A DNA stretch of 64,000 nucleotides from Ypsolopha sequella (lineage: Eukaryota; Arthropoda; Insecta; Lepidoptera; Ypsolophidae), in NCBI GenBank assembly GCA_934047225.1, contig OW203988.1, positions 9,706,229 to 9,770,228 on the forward strand, given 5' to 3'. This document shows, piece after piece, positions 46,346-56,920 of this stretch (within the stretch, counting starts at the first letter, position 1; every line of letters begins with the position of its first letter). A model generated the notes under the pieces. That model had not been told where the DNA came from. It was given only the letters and a program-made list of their open reading frames with translations, and searched no databases. A program made the position numbers and the translations under genes.

Positions 46346-47335
46346 CTATCGAACTGCATCGAAATAATTAGATAGAGACATAGAGGAATTATTTTCACAT
46401 GTCTGAACAATCAATTCCCTTTGATAATATTTTCTAAACGTATGTTCTTGTTTCCAATTTCCGGTATTTAGAATTTGATCGATCGGAAAATTCTCTACCC
46501 AATTTAAAGAAGCAACGGCCGATCGCACAGTTCCTGGAGATGTCTCAATACCTGCTTCTTTTAACATACATTTAATCCAACCTCCAATAACCGTTCTAGA
46601 TGCAGGCTTCGGTTCACCTCTATACGTTATAAAAAGCTCTGTGAAATTACCTGTTTGTCTGCGATCTCTACTCAATAGTAGTAACTTCGGTATCCAATAG
46701 ACCAGGTTAAGATTTTTGCTAGGATGATTTCGAAGCCTCCATCCAGACTGTCTATAGTTGATATTATCGGTCTTTGACCCAAATTGGGGCCATAAGAGAA
46801 CACTGTCCTCTTGTACTAAACTTTCAGAATCTACTCTAAGCAAGGTAAGGTCATGCACCCTACGCCCAGAAGCGAGGAGCAACAAGGTAGCTACGTGTCT
46901 AGAGACCTGGTACATATTGTTTTCATTAGGACAGTTGGAGTCTAAGTAGTTTAACAATAATTTAGGGTTCCATATTGGTGGCTTTACAGGTTTGTTTTTT
47001 GAAATAGATATAGCTTTTAAAATGTGTTTTACGAAAAAGTTCGAAGATATATTAACTTCCGACGTTGTACTTGTAAAAGTAGCTATTACTGACTTATGGA
47101 CTAGAATAGTTTTATAAGATAAACCTTCATTGTTGTGTAGATGTGCTAGATATCTTGCCACTTGACTTGCACTTGGATTTTTAAAGTTTATCAATTTACT
47201 TATACACCATCTCTTCCATCTACTCCATGCAGGCTTATATGTATTGAGGGTGGACTTTCGCCAACTAGACATTAACAAATTACGTTCTGGTTCTGTCCAA
47301 TCTTCGATCGCGTCCTCCCACCCAAAATCAGCCAT
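46346..47335 (-). CDS. DIRS tyrosine recombinase
   Basis: Catalyses integration of the circular DNA in place of an integrase. From the ATG at 47335 it has 329 residues. The N-terminal helical part (about 20-110) resembles a core-binding SAM-like domain. Catalytic-type residues are R158 or R159 (ASGRRVHDLTLL), R271 (PGTVRSAVAS), W294 (NTGNWK) and Y303/Y304 (FRKYYQ). The histidine normally three residues before the second arginine is replaced by glycine (G268). It overlaps the RT frame by 64 nt in the -1 frame. The same frame stays open upstream to 49159, so the true start is not certain. I chose 47335 because RT protein homology ends just there. Confidence 0.85.
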   Translation of the reverse strand: MADFGWEDAIEDWTEPERNLLMSSWRKSTLNTYKPAWSRWKRWCISKLINFKNPSASQVARYLAHLHNNEGLSYKTILVHKSVIATFTSTTSEVNISSNFFVKHILKAISISKNKPVKPPIWNPKLLLNYLDSNCPNENNMYQVSRHVATLLLLASGRRVHDLTLLRVDSESLVQEDSVLLWPQFGSKTDNINYRQSGWRLRNHPSKNLNLVYWIPKLLLLSRDRRQTGNFTELFITYRGEPKPASRTVIGGWIKCMLKEAGIETSPGTVRSAVASLNWVENFPIDQILNTGNWKQEHTFRKYYQRELIVQTCENNSSMSLSNYFDAVR

Positions 47336-49395
47336 GCCTCCAGATGCAGGTCTTGTATCTCTGGCGGGTGTGTCCCTGTCCTGGTGTCCACTAGAACTTG
47401 TTGAAGGTTGGGGATCAGGTATGGTTGCTGTAGGGCTCTCGGCTGGAGATCCGCTTGCCAGAATACCTTTTTCCATTTCGGTGCAATTAGGATGTACTGA
47501 CCTATAGCCCGATTTAAATGAACTAGTACTGTCGGAATCAAATTGGGCGGAGGGAACAGCCATGCTAGTCTGTAGTTCCACAGGTGACAAAAAGCGTTGT
47601 GAGTCACGGCTTGATGATCTTTTCTGTCTACAGAGACATACCTCGGTACTACGTGAGCTGTCTTCGATGCAAAGAGATCGATATCTGGTACGCCGAATAT
47701 TCTGAATATTACCTCTGTTGCTGATTGTGTCAGATGCCATTCTGGGCAGGACTTTCCTCTGGACAGGGCGTCTACTTCCGCATTGTATCTGCCCGGGAAG
47801 TACTGAGCAACTAGGGTAATCTTCAGTTGATCCAACAATATCAAAAGCTGTCGTGTTTGCTCTAGAAGCTTTTTCGACTTGGTCCCTCCTTCTTTGTTTA
47901 TGTAAGAGACTACAGTAAGATTGTCTGTCTGGAGAAGAATTCGTGCAAATTGAAGTTGACCTTGCTCGTGCAGTATTGATGCATAAACTGCAAACATCTC
48001 TTTTCTGTTTGCGTGCCAGGTTTGTTGGGCATTCGTCCATGTACCTGTTATGTTTGTGTGTTCGATTTGACCAGCCCATCCGATGTCGGATGCATCTGTA
48101 GTGAGTAAGTGAGAGGCAGGCTCCATGTGCATCGGTACATGATCTCCCAGGGCAGTGGTCCACCAATGCATTTCTGCAAGTACTGACTGAGGTATGCTCA
48201 CCTGACGATACGGATGGTTCTTCGGTAGCTGCCGGCTGTAGTATTGCATCGTGCGGCAGTGTAACCTCCCTCGTCGAGTCACAAACGTGGCAAAGTTGAG
48301 TCTCCCCATTAGCGATTGGTACTGTCTGAGGGACCAACTGCCTTTTGATATTTGCTGTTGAAGTGCTCTGCGTAGCGTTAAGCACTTTGGTTCCGACAAG
48401 GACTTCGTGTTGAGTTTTGTGTCCCAAGTGATGCCTAGAAACTCTAGGCGTTGTGTCGGAACCAGAACAGACTTCTCGAAGTTGATCGTCCAGCCTAAAA
48501 TTTGCATCAACTTTATTGTATATGCCATGGTGTCTTGAAGGTCGGTCTGAGACTGGCTTGCATACAAAAAATCGTCGAGATAGACAACACACCTGATGTT
48601 GCGAGACCTCAGGTACTCTGCTATCCAGTTTGTCAGAGAGGCGAACGTTCTGGGGCCTGAGGCTAGACCAAACGGTAGGCATGACATTTGAAGTAGTTCG
48701 TGGTTGTAAACAAGCCTTAAAAACCTGCGATGCTTGTTTGCGATCGGCAGATGAAAGTATGCTTGGCAGATATCCAGCTTGGTCATCCAATCTCCATCTT
48801 GAAGGAAGCTCGGTACTCGGAAGTGACTGAATAACTGAAATGGCTTCGTTTCTACGAACCTGTTGAGTTGTTTCAGGTTGAATATTGGACGAAAGGCTCC
48901 ATCTTGCTTTGGAATCAAGAACGTTGAAAGGTAGCTGGGGGTAAGTTCTGCTACCTCCAGAACGCGAGATTTCTTCATGTCTTCTATAATTTGTGTCATG
49001 TGATACGATTTCTTTGTTTCGTAAGAATTCATTATTATTGAATTTGGAAAAATCAGAGGCGGCTTTAAAACAAATGGAATTCGAACTCCATCTAAAAGCT
49101 TGCAAATTTTGTGCGGTGCTCCTAAATTTGCCCAAACAACTTGATATCGCCTCAAACAACCGCCTTGAAATCGTTGCAAGTCATTCGCGACGTTTACCTC
49201 TGGTAGGAGAGCGAGAACTGGTTTTCTTACCTTTGTTGCGTTTATCTTTACCTCCTCCAGGCTTGCCTCTGTATGACTGGTTAAATGATGATCGTAATGG
49301 TTGCTTACCCTTTCCGAAGTAATTCCCTTGACGAAAAAGCTTTTCTTCATTCTGTTTACTTGTAGAGGGTCGCGGATTATTAAATACTTTCTCAT
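47272..49395 (-). CDS. DIRS reverse transcriptase / RNase H / methyltransferase-like protein
   Basis: From the ATG at 49395, 707 residues. Reverse transcriptase begins around residue 65, with FRPIFNLKQLN at 168-178, D208 in the palm (KLDICQAYFHLP), LPFGLASGPRTF at 240-251 and YLDD at 272-275. RNase H residues are D434 (TTDASDIGW), E466, D491 and D542 (VDALSR). The C-terminal part has DIDLFAS at 571-577, a NAF...W block at 600-606 and LFPPPNLI at 613-620, the region described as Dam-like methyltransferase in DIRS elements; its enzymatic status here is unknown. It overlaps the end of the gag-like frame by 215 nt in the +1 frame. No stop or frameshift is seen. Confidence 0.9.
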   Translation of the reverse strand: MRKYLIIRDPLQVNRMKKSFFVKGITSERVSNHYDHHLTSHTEASLEEVKINATKVRKPVLALLPEVNVANDLQRFQGGCLRRYQVVWANLGAPHKICKLLDGVRIPFVLKPPLIFPNSIIMNSYETKKSYHMTQIIEDMKKSRVLEVAELTPSYLSTFLIPKQDGAFRPIFNLKQLNRFVETKPFQLFSHFRVPSFLQDGDWMTKLDICQAYFHLPIANKHRRFLRLVYNHELLQMSCLPFGLASGPRTFASLTNWIAEYLRSRNIRCVVYLDDFLYASQSQTDLQDTMAYTIKLMQILGWTINFEKSVLVPTQRLEFLGITWDTKLNTKSLSEPKCLTLRRALQQQISKGSWSLRQYQSLMGRLNFATFVTRRGRLHCRTMQYYSRQLPKNHPYRQVSIPQSVLAEMHWWTTALGDHVPMHMEPASHLLTTDASDIGWAGQIEHTNITGTWTNAQQTWHANRKEMFAVYASILHEQGQLQFARILLQTDNLTVVSYINKEGGTKSKKLLEQTRQLLILLDQLKITLVAQYFPGRYNAEVDALSRGKSCPEWHLTQSATEVIFRIFGVPDIDLFASKTAHVVPRYVSVDRKDHQAVTHNAFCHLWNYRLAWLFPPPNLIPTVLVHLNRAIGQYILIAPKWKKVFWQADLQPRALQQPYLIPNLQQVLVDTRTGTHPPEIQDLHLEAWLILGGRTRSKIGQNQNVIC

Positions 49396-50401
49396 GATTT
49401 TGACTGTGAGGTACCTGCCGCGTCTGTTGAGTAATTTTTTCTACCCCCCCTACTTTTTGGAGGTAAGCAGATACGGATCCACCATGAAACAATAGTTCCG
49501 AACTGGGTGGAATCTTTTGGAAAACATCCCGATGATATTCTTCAGGGATCTGGCGCAAAATGGCTTCACGTCGTAATGTTATTGCCTCTGCGCGCCTACC
49601 ACACACAATTTGCAAAATATCTTCCGCAACTTTACTGTAAGCAGACTGCTTTGAAAATAGCTCTTGAATCTTTTCGAACAAGGACATGGTCGTTAATGTT
49701 GTTTTAGAATCATTTGACCAATCCACTATATTCTGCAAAGCGGTTTGCAACTCGCCTTGTTGGGAAATGATGGCATTCGATAATCCCGCAAAAGTACGTT
49801 CCAAAAGATGCGCGCGAGGATCATCACGTACCGCGGCAGCTTCAAACCGTTTTAATTCGTCATTGATGTTTAACTCAACAAAACCGGGGGTAGTCAGATA
49901 TTTCTTTTGTGTATCGGAAAATCTTATTGCATACCAATCATCACAATTAAAACATTGCAACTGTGCGAGTTTTTTAAGATTCTGCTCATTTGATTTACCA
50001 TAGATTGGTTCTTTAACTGTTGTGGTAAAATCAGATAATTGCAGCAGATTTTTTTCGTTACTTGTTTGTGGAGGACGTAATTCAATGCCACTGGGTGAAA
50101 TTGTGTTTACTGCAGAATTAGTTGCAGAACTAACTCCAGTATCACAAATATTTTCATGAGTACCTTTTTGCGCAATAAGGTTTGTTAAAAACGTAACTTG
50201 TTGCGATAGAAATTGGAACTGTGCATCACTCACGGTTTGGGATCCTTTCTTCTTTCTTACCGGGCTGGAACCGCTGCTTGACGAAGAACTGCTCCCAGCA
50301 TCACTTCCGCCGGGAGGCGGCGTTCGAGAACGCCTCCTTTTTCTTAAATTCGGTTCCTCTATCGGTATTTCTTCAGACGGAGAATTTTCTTCATCCCCCA
50401 T
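49181..50401 (-). CDS. DIRS gag-like protein
   Basis: 406 residues from the ATG at 50401, shortly inside the 5' terminal repeat. It has an acidic start, a basic KRRRSR patch at 21-26, a serine run at 37-43, a long helical middle and a Gly/Lys-rich basic C-terminus (KGKQPL...KRNKGKK). There is no CCHC knuckle, as is usual for DIRS. The motif LLFHGGSVSAYLQKVGGVEK near residue 305-325 is of the kind I associate with DIRS ORF1. It presumably coats the RNA. Confidence 0.8.
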   Translation of the reverse strand: MGDEENSPSEEIPIEEPNLRKRRRSRTPPPGGSDAGSSSSSSSGSSPVRKKKGSQTVSDAQFQFLSQQVTFLTNLIAQKGTHENICDTGVSSATNSAVNTISPSGIELRPPQTSNEKNLLQLSDFTTTVKEPIYGKSNEQNLKKLAQLQCFNCDDWYAIRFSDTQKKYLTTPGFVELNINDELKRFEAAAVRDDPRAHLLERTFAGLSNAIISQQGELQTALQNIVDWSNDSKTTLTTMSLFEKIQELFSKQSAYSKVAEDILQIVCGRRAEAITLRREAILRQIPEEYHRDVFQKIPPSSELLFHGGSVSAYLQKVGGVEKITQQTRQVPHSQNHEKVFNNPRPSTSKQNEEKLFRQGNYFGKGKQPLRSSFNQSYRGKPGGGKDKRNKGKKTSSRSPTRGKRRE

Positions 50402-50491
50402 TACGGAGAAGGGTTCACGAAATTAAAAATGGACTTTCGCGGCGTTTATATAACGTTAGCTAGACCCGGGTACTCGGCGCGAAAGACGACG

Positions 50492-50659
50492 CTATAATGA
50501 AGAAAGACCATGCGCTCAGCGCCCGCCATACTTGTAACAAAACTTCCGGTGAGGGCGCTGATGTCGCAGGAGAGGGGTGTTAGCTGGGCCTACTTCCGGC
50601 CGAAAGATAGGTGCTTGACTCAAAGATGGATTCCGGATATTGATACGAAACAAATAATA
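50492..50659 (-). repeat. DIRS 5' inverted terminal repeat
   Basis: 152 bp perfectly complementary to 45902-46053, plus a 5'-specific outer segment of 16 bp (GTTTCGTA-type sequence on the minus strand). Confidence 0.92.
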
Positions 50660-51064
50660 AAAAAATACTTATATTAAATTTCCTATATTTAAGAAGCTTA
50701 TTTATCAAAAAGTATGAACGTAAATAGATAAATAGTTAATTTAGCTAATCTACATTTGAAAATGATGATCGTATATCTCTCTCTCAAAAATAAAAAAAGT
50801 TCTACACAGCTTTTCTTAAATGTTGAATAATAAATTGATATAAAACATAAACTTAAGAGGATGGCCTACCCTAGCAATTTCTTTTTTATCCGTCCAGCAC
50901 AATAAGTCAAATGACAAAAACCTTATTCACTTTTGATAGAGGCGATTATATGTTCGCTCACTGGGCACTTTTTCTTGGACGTGTAATACTAATGATCACG
51001 CAGCGAAATAACAAATTTGTGTATTTTTAGCTAATACTGAAATATTTTGTAGGAAAAAAAATAT
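50660..51064. other. AT-rich flank, nothing recognised
   Basis: Continues the host sequence on the other side of the DIRS insertion. No frames of note. Confidence 0.4.
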
Positions 51065-51345
51065 TGGATGCTTAGATTCCTTATAGAATCCTTTCATATT
51101 ACCTATTACCTATTTTTGAAAAAAAAAAAAGATGATCTCTTAACCGCGTTCTTGAAACGAACGTTTGAAAACAAATGGGGTGATAAACATTCTTTTAAAT
51201 CTTGATACATTGTTTATAAGTAAAATCCCTAGATAAAATATCAATAAAGCAAATATATTTTTTCAATACAAGGAGAGTCCGAATTTCTTCAAACGAATCT
51301 TCGAAAGTCTGGCGTTGTTCATGCTCTAGGCTCATGTACAGTCAT
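51065..51345 (+). repeat. Dispersed repeat F, copy 2
   Basis: Same block order as 28232-28520 (TTAACCGCGTTCTTGAAACG, ATACATTGTTTATAAGT, CTGGCGTTGTTCATGCTCTA), about 80-85% alike by eye. Confidence 0.75.
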
Positions 51346-52382
51346 AACAAGAAGCTGAGAACCTCGAGGCTTTTACCAAACTCTTAATCAAAATTTCAAA
51401 GAAATAAGGGTCGTTGCTTGAACCTGAACGACAAAATAGTACAAACTTACTGTAAAATACACAAAAAGTCAGTGCTTTTAACAATATGCCTTTCGTAAGA
51501 CGTAACCCAGAAACGCAAGTTCAAATAGCTACCGGGAAAAAGTTAATCTACTGCCCGGACACAAATATTGTTGTTTTGTCCGCCGACGGGCGCTATTTTC
51601 GTAACTCCTCGTAAGTAATCCGCGCACGTTATATACTCCGCCGGCTGCTTATTGGAAAAGTGGATGGCGCCTCGCAAGACGGCTAACGCTCTGCTAATGT
51701 TTGCTGGCACGCTCCTCATACCCCGCTTTATGAGTTTCTTGGGGTTTCGCACGTATTTCTTTATGCCGGTGGGGCAAAATAATCACGTCCTCTTTGGAGC
51801 TCAAATGTGCCTTAGGTATCTTTTTCTGATTTTTACTAATAATACTACTAAAATAGCACAGAAATAAAATTTGATCATGATAAATCTAAAAAAAATGCGT
51901 TTTGCTAGTGAAGCGAACAAAAGCATGTACGCTTCGAAATCATTGCATGTACAATAACTATTATTGCCATTGCAATATGGGCGAAAAGAAGGTCTATGCA
52001 ATTTTCTTCGATTCTTTAATATCTTTAATATTACATCTTTAAAAAAACTTAGTTTAAACTGCTTTATAATTCTTTAATGAGTTGGTAAGCATTGAGATTT
52101 TAATTGAGGAAATAAATCTTTTTTAGCGTAATGACCACTTTTTCAAGAACTCATGATGAACATTTAAGAGTCTAATTTAAAGCATTTTTAACGGCGAAAA
52201 TAATGATTATTTTTAAATTTAAAACATTCTGAATTATTCATCTAATTTAAAGTATTAATTGAATACTTGTGGTTTATTGTACGGTGCCTAGTTAAATTTG
52301 CATTTTTTTTTCTATCGAGATTATTTTATGGAATCAAGTTTTCGCCATATTTGGGCGCAATCTTACCATAGTCTTCAATTTT

Positions 52383-53505
52383 TAACCGACTTCAAAAAGG
52401 AGGCGGTTCTCAATTCGACTGTATGTTTTTTTTTTTTTTTTTGGCGTTGTTACTCCATAACTCCGTCATTTCTGAACCGATTTGAACAATTTTTTTTTTG
52501 TTTGAAAGAGTGTACTTCCAGGTAGGTCCCATTTTGGGTTTGGTCATGATCTGATGAAGGTCTTCAGAGATAGGCAGTGGAACTCCTCAGAAAATGACAG
52601 CATACCTCTCGAAATTGAGGTAATCGCTTTGTACCTGGGTGCTGATTACAAGGTATTACTTGAAAATCATCATTCTTCCACCTGACCTTCGATCCTGGCT
52701 TCATCACCATATTCACCATAGAACTCCTCAACGGATCAGAGCACATAACTCGAGATTGCGGCAATCACTGCGTTAGGGTGCTAATTCAAGGGTATTACTT
52801 GGATATTACCAGAATACCCACCTGACCTTCGATCCTGGCTTCATCACCATAGAACTCCTCAACGGATGACAGCACATAACTTTGGATTGCGGCAATCAGT
52901 TTGTGTTATGGTGCTCATTGCAGGGCATTGCTTGAAAATTGCCAGTGTACCCACCTGACCTTCGATCTTGGCTTCATCACCGTAGAACTCTTTAACGAAT
53001 GACAGCACATAACTCGAGATTGATAGCAGGAAGCTACTCAAACATAGCTACTTATACTCACTTGAACTTCGTTTCATATTAAAACCACGTTTGCAAGAAC
53101 TACCCATATTTCACAATTTAACCCAGCAACACTAAAAAATGTGAAATAAAATAAACTTTTAACAAAAAAATAGCAACCGACTTCAATAGTAACAGCAGTC
53201 ATTCACTAAAAAGTTAATAATAATTCTATAAAGACCGATGGTACCGAAGCAACACTTTTGCCGACTTCTTTCTTCCTGAAACATTATGTTATCTAGAAGT
53301 CGGCGTATTTCCTACGATATAGCAACATAAAAACCAATATAAGAACGCCGACTTCTAGATAACATAATGTTTCAGGAAGAAAGAAGTCGGCAAAAGTGTT
53401 GCTTCGGTACCATCGGTCTTTATAGAATTATTATTAACTTTTTAGTGAATGACTGCTGTTACTATTGAAGTCGGTTGCTATTTTTTTGTTAAAAGTTTAT
53501 TTTAT
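52383..53505. repeat. Composite repeat starting AACCGACTTCAAAAAGGAGG
   Basis: I recognise the start as a common lepidopteran dispersed sequence. Inside are three diverged tandem units of about 132-141 bp, marked by CACCTGACCTTCGATCCTGG near 52679, 52820 and 52952. The distal part is a 160-bp inverted repeat (53146-53305 and 53346-53505) with a 40-bp loop. AACCGACTTCAATAGTAACA near the outer edge echoes the start motif. Confidence 0.6.
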
Positions 53506-53935
53506 ACCATACATTTATTTCAGAGTGATTGGTGTTAATGTTAACAGGGGATCATTCATATCAATGTGAATTATTACAGACTCTTAAACACTGACACATT
53601 TTTGTGTGTATTTGTATATTTCATACGGTGTATTTTGTTAACACGATGACGATTTGCGTATACCTGAAACAAAATAAAAGCCGATATAGTAATTATTCCT
53701 ACGTACATAAGAAAAAATAATATAATCAAAATTATATATAATATAATACAGCATAACGTAAGGCTAATTGCACACCATAAAGATATATATATATATCCAT
53801 CCCCGATTGTACGATAGGTAAACCTCACTCAGTGACATCGCAGCCAGAATATTCAAATTAAGTACAAAGGGACAATTAATTCTGATACATTAGATTAGTA
53901 AGGTCTATAGCAATATACTGAGACGCAGTAGCGGC

Positions 53936-54399
53936 GTTAGGATAGGGCGCGGTTGGGCGACCGCCCAGGGCGCCAGACATCAAGGGGCGCCAGCGCCCCC
54001 TCGTCAGTTTGGATCACGGGATGGCGCGGCGAGCGTAGTTGCAAATAGGTTGGGTCAGTCCAGGCCCCCAGCTTGAAGTTAGTTTCACTTTGGGAAGAAT
54101 TTCAACACATGCGCCCTCGTGAGTTTTGACATTATCTCAATCTAGATTAACAAACTTGGCAACTCTATCAATCGAAAATGAAATAGCAGAAAACATCGAT
54201 ATCGGTGTCTTAATAAAGGAGTTTGCTAATAGAAAGGCAAGAAAAGTAAAATTTTGTTAAATTACGTTAAAATAAATGGTCATGATTGAATATTGAAATA
54301 TTTTTTTTTTCCTTTTTTGCACATGAATAATTTAGGAAACAGATAGGGGGCGCCGTAGAATTCTCGCCCAGGACGCCGTCAATGCTAAAACCGGCACTG
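53936..54399. mobile_element. Nonautonomous hAT element
   Basis: 464 bp starting CAGTAGCGGCGTTAG and ending CTAAAACCGGCACTG, imperfect terminal inverted repeats. It is flanked by the perfect 8-bp direct repeat CTGAGACG (53928-53935 and 54400-54407). GC-rich ends (GGGCGCCAG...) surround an AT-rich middle. It has no transposase. Confidence 0.9.
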
Positions 54400-54407
54400 C
54401 TGAGACG

Positions 54408-56920
54408 TAGAGATATCGATAGCGAAGGTTAAGTAACTTGGGTAAAGGGATCTTAATAGGGACACAATGAACACGTTTCCATTACTAGAAGCAATTACTT
54501 CTTGTGGAAATTATCTACCTCTACATTTTAGAATTTCTGAAAAGGGTAATTACTTTGGACGGGATTTCTGTTTTTGACATAATTATAAAAGACGAGATAA
54601 TAGCTGAGTTTCCTTATTTTCAACCACTTATGGAGAAAACCATTTTATTTTCGAATGAAACTTTTTTTTTGGTGGTCATGAGATTATCAAACTCAGATTT
54701 TTTGTTTGGAAACAACTCTTTGTTTTTTTTTTAAATCATTATTTAATATTTATTAATACCTACAATTTGGTAACCATATTGAACTATAGAAAAAAAAAAC
54801 ACATCATCATTGTAACAAATGTTGCAGGATTTGTGTTTTACCATGTGTGGACAAGTGAATGTTATTTTTGTTCGAAATTCTAGTGAAAATTGCCCAACCT
54901 GTGACATACATGCAGACGGGCGGATAACACGGGGTGTTTCAGGCAATCGTGCAATTCTTTGTTTGCACTAAATATTCGATATTTTCTTGATATTTGATAT
55001 TTACTACGAAAACCCGGATATACAAAATCATCTACCATACATTATTTGCAATCAAGTATTAAACAAGGAATAACAAACATTTTTTTGCTTTCTTTTTGGC
55101 GATTACTAACACAAAATTAACCCGTACTACATACTATAAAGACAATAAAAACGAAAAAAACATTTATTGACAAAAACATGAAAAAAAGAAATGACAGATA
55201 GATACATACACTTTGAACCAGTTTTACTTTTTTACAAAAAAATATAAAACAGTAGATACACATAAGCTATTACAAATAAATGGCTAACAGACAAACGAAG
55301 ATTCACAGCGCTGTTTTTCAATAACCAAATAACTAACGAAATAAATTTATATTAACTTTTATAGTCTTGTTTTTATATTATTATTATATATATATTAAAT
55401 TATAAATTTACATAAATAACATAGTAATAGAAATAAACTTAGTAATAAATTAAGATATATTTCGGGCCACACCAGGCCTGGCATCAGTTGCAATTATAAT
55501 GATGACTTATGACAGGATGACAAATAATATTTACAGGATGACAATGATAATAAAAAAATAATAATATAGAAAATAAAACCCAACTACTTTCTTAAAATCA
55601 AAATTTTTGTTGACTTTTTGTTAGAGTTGACGATGCAATGTGGTGCAAGTGGGTTGGATAATAGATTGTGTGTATGAGTTTGAATGTGTGTGTAGAAGGG
55701 TGAGTTATATATATAAAAGTTCGGATAAGGTTAGTTTGTCTGTAAGTCAGTGTTGTCTGTTTAGTCCAGAGCCGTGATGAGCACCAAGCGACCAGATGTA
55801 AGACGATTCCCAGGTCCTTAGTTGAATGTCAGTCATTGCGCACGGTGAAGCAGTCGTCGAATTGTTGGTTGTGTAGGCGGGGTATGAGTTGGAATGGGTA
55901 GTGTATTTTTGTCGTGAATCTGTGTTGATAGATGCGGATATGAAGTGGAGTTCTTGTTTGACCTACATAGAATGCCGGGCAGAGTCGACATATATCGATA
56001 TGCATAACAAAAAATTGTATTTACCTACTAGAATGTCGAATCTGCCCGGCATTATCTATGGCACAATGATCGCCTCGCTTGCAAATCACCAGTGTGATAA
56101 CGCCCTAAGAAGTGAGATGTCAACTGAGATACCACATTTAGATGCAGCGAGCTACCAAGGTGTTAGGAAAGGTGCAAAACTAACATCACATTATATTTCC
56201 AGAACGAAAAGATTGTATGTAAAGAAGAATACAGTGAAAACAGCATGTAGATTGTTACATTTAAAAACGAGCTTAATGTAACGCAATCACAGAGTACAAT
56301 ATTGTACAAACAGCGGATTTTTTAATGTCTGCTTGTACCTTACTTTCGAAACACATTGCACAAGTCTTTATCTAGAAAATATCAAGCTAGTATGTAAATA
56401 CTTGCATTGTGACTATCGCAGGATATCACGGTAGCAACACAGCTAAGACTAACCCATTTAAGATAAGGTTCCGTCGCGTGTGAATCGCAACAAAAAGGAG
56501 AGCAGAGTGCCTGTACTGAACAAAGGGATGTATGATAAAATTCTTTTGTTAAGGCTCAATTATTTTGTTGAAAGGGTACAGATAAGGGGTCCTAGTGGCC
56601 AGATGGGTCGCTCTCCGGCTATTCTAAATAGAATACCTGTGGTCAAGTGTGGTCAGGCATGCGGCTGCGGTATGTAACATGGGCTTACAAAACATGCAAT
56701 GGACCGCGAACACCGCAGCGCTGAATATAGGACGTAACACGTATGGATAGTAAAAGCTTTGTGTACACTATAAATACATAGGTTGTGTTGTAAGCTTTTG
56801 GTTTAGTCTATAATTTGGTCGGTCTTTTGTAATTAACGCGCGGACCGAAGCTTGTAATAGTAAGATAGACGAAATGTACTAACGGTACAGGAAAGGCCGC
56901 AAAATTTGATTTAGTTGCTT
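54408..56920. other. Unassigned DNA with a 130-codon open frame
   Basis: The longest frame (55889-56281, plus strand) has no recognisable domain, no codon evidence and spans a small inverted repeat, so I do not call a gene. A short GT-rich stretch (55615-55760) is present. Confidence 0.4.
55969..56055. repeat. Small inverted repeat (AATGCCGGGCAGA)
   Basis: AATGCCGGGCAGAGTCGACAT is matched 20 of 21 by the complement at the right end. Total length is about 86 bp. It could be a minimal MITE. Confidence 0.65.

Larger units (their letters stand above)
45856..50659 (-). mobile_element. Complete DIRS-type tyrosine-recombinase retrotransposon
   Basis: A 4.8-kb element on the minus strand with gag-like, RT/RNaseH/methyltransferase-like and tyrosine recombinase frames. 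The inverted terminal repeats are perfect over 152 bp (45902-46053 against 50492-50643). Just inside the 3' repeat, 46084-46183 is an internal complementary region. Its first 62 nt are the exact complement of the element's 3' end (45856-45917), and its last 42 nt (46142-46183) are the exact complement of the 5' end (50618-50659). That arrangement is the hallmark of DIRS1-group elements. No longer target duplication is present; AAT occurs at both edges (45856-45858 and 50656-50658), compatible with recombinase crossover. All frames appear intact. Confidence 0.93.

Noticed and set aside
46346..49159. A single 937-codon protein on the minus strand
   Set aside because: Only the last 329 residues look like a protein family (recombinase). 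The rest overlaps the well-supported reverse transcriptase frame and has no motif.
55889..56281. A 130-codon plus-strand gene
   Set aside because: No recognisable family; it spans a small inverted repeat and lacks supporting context.
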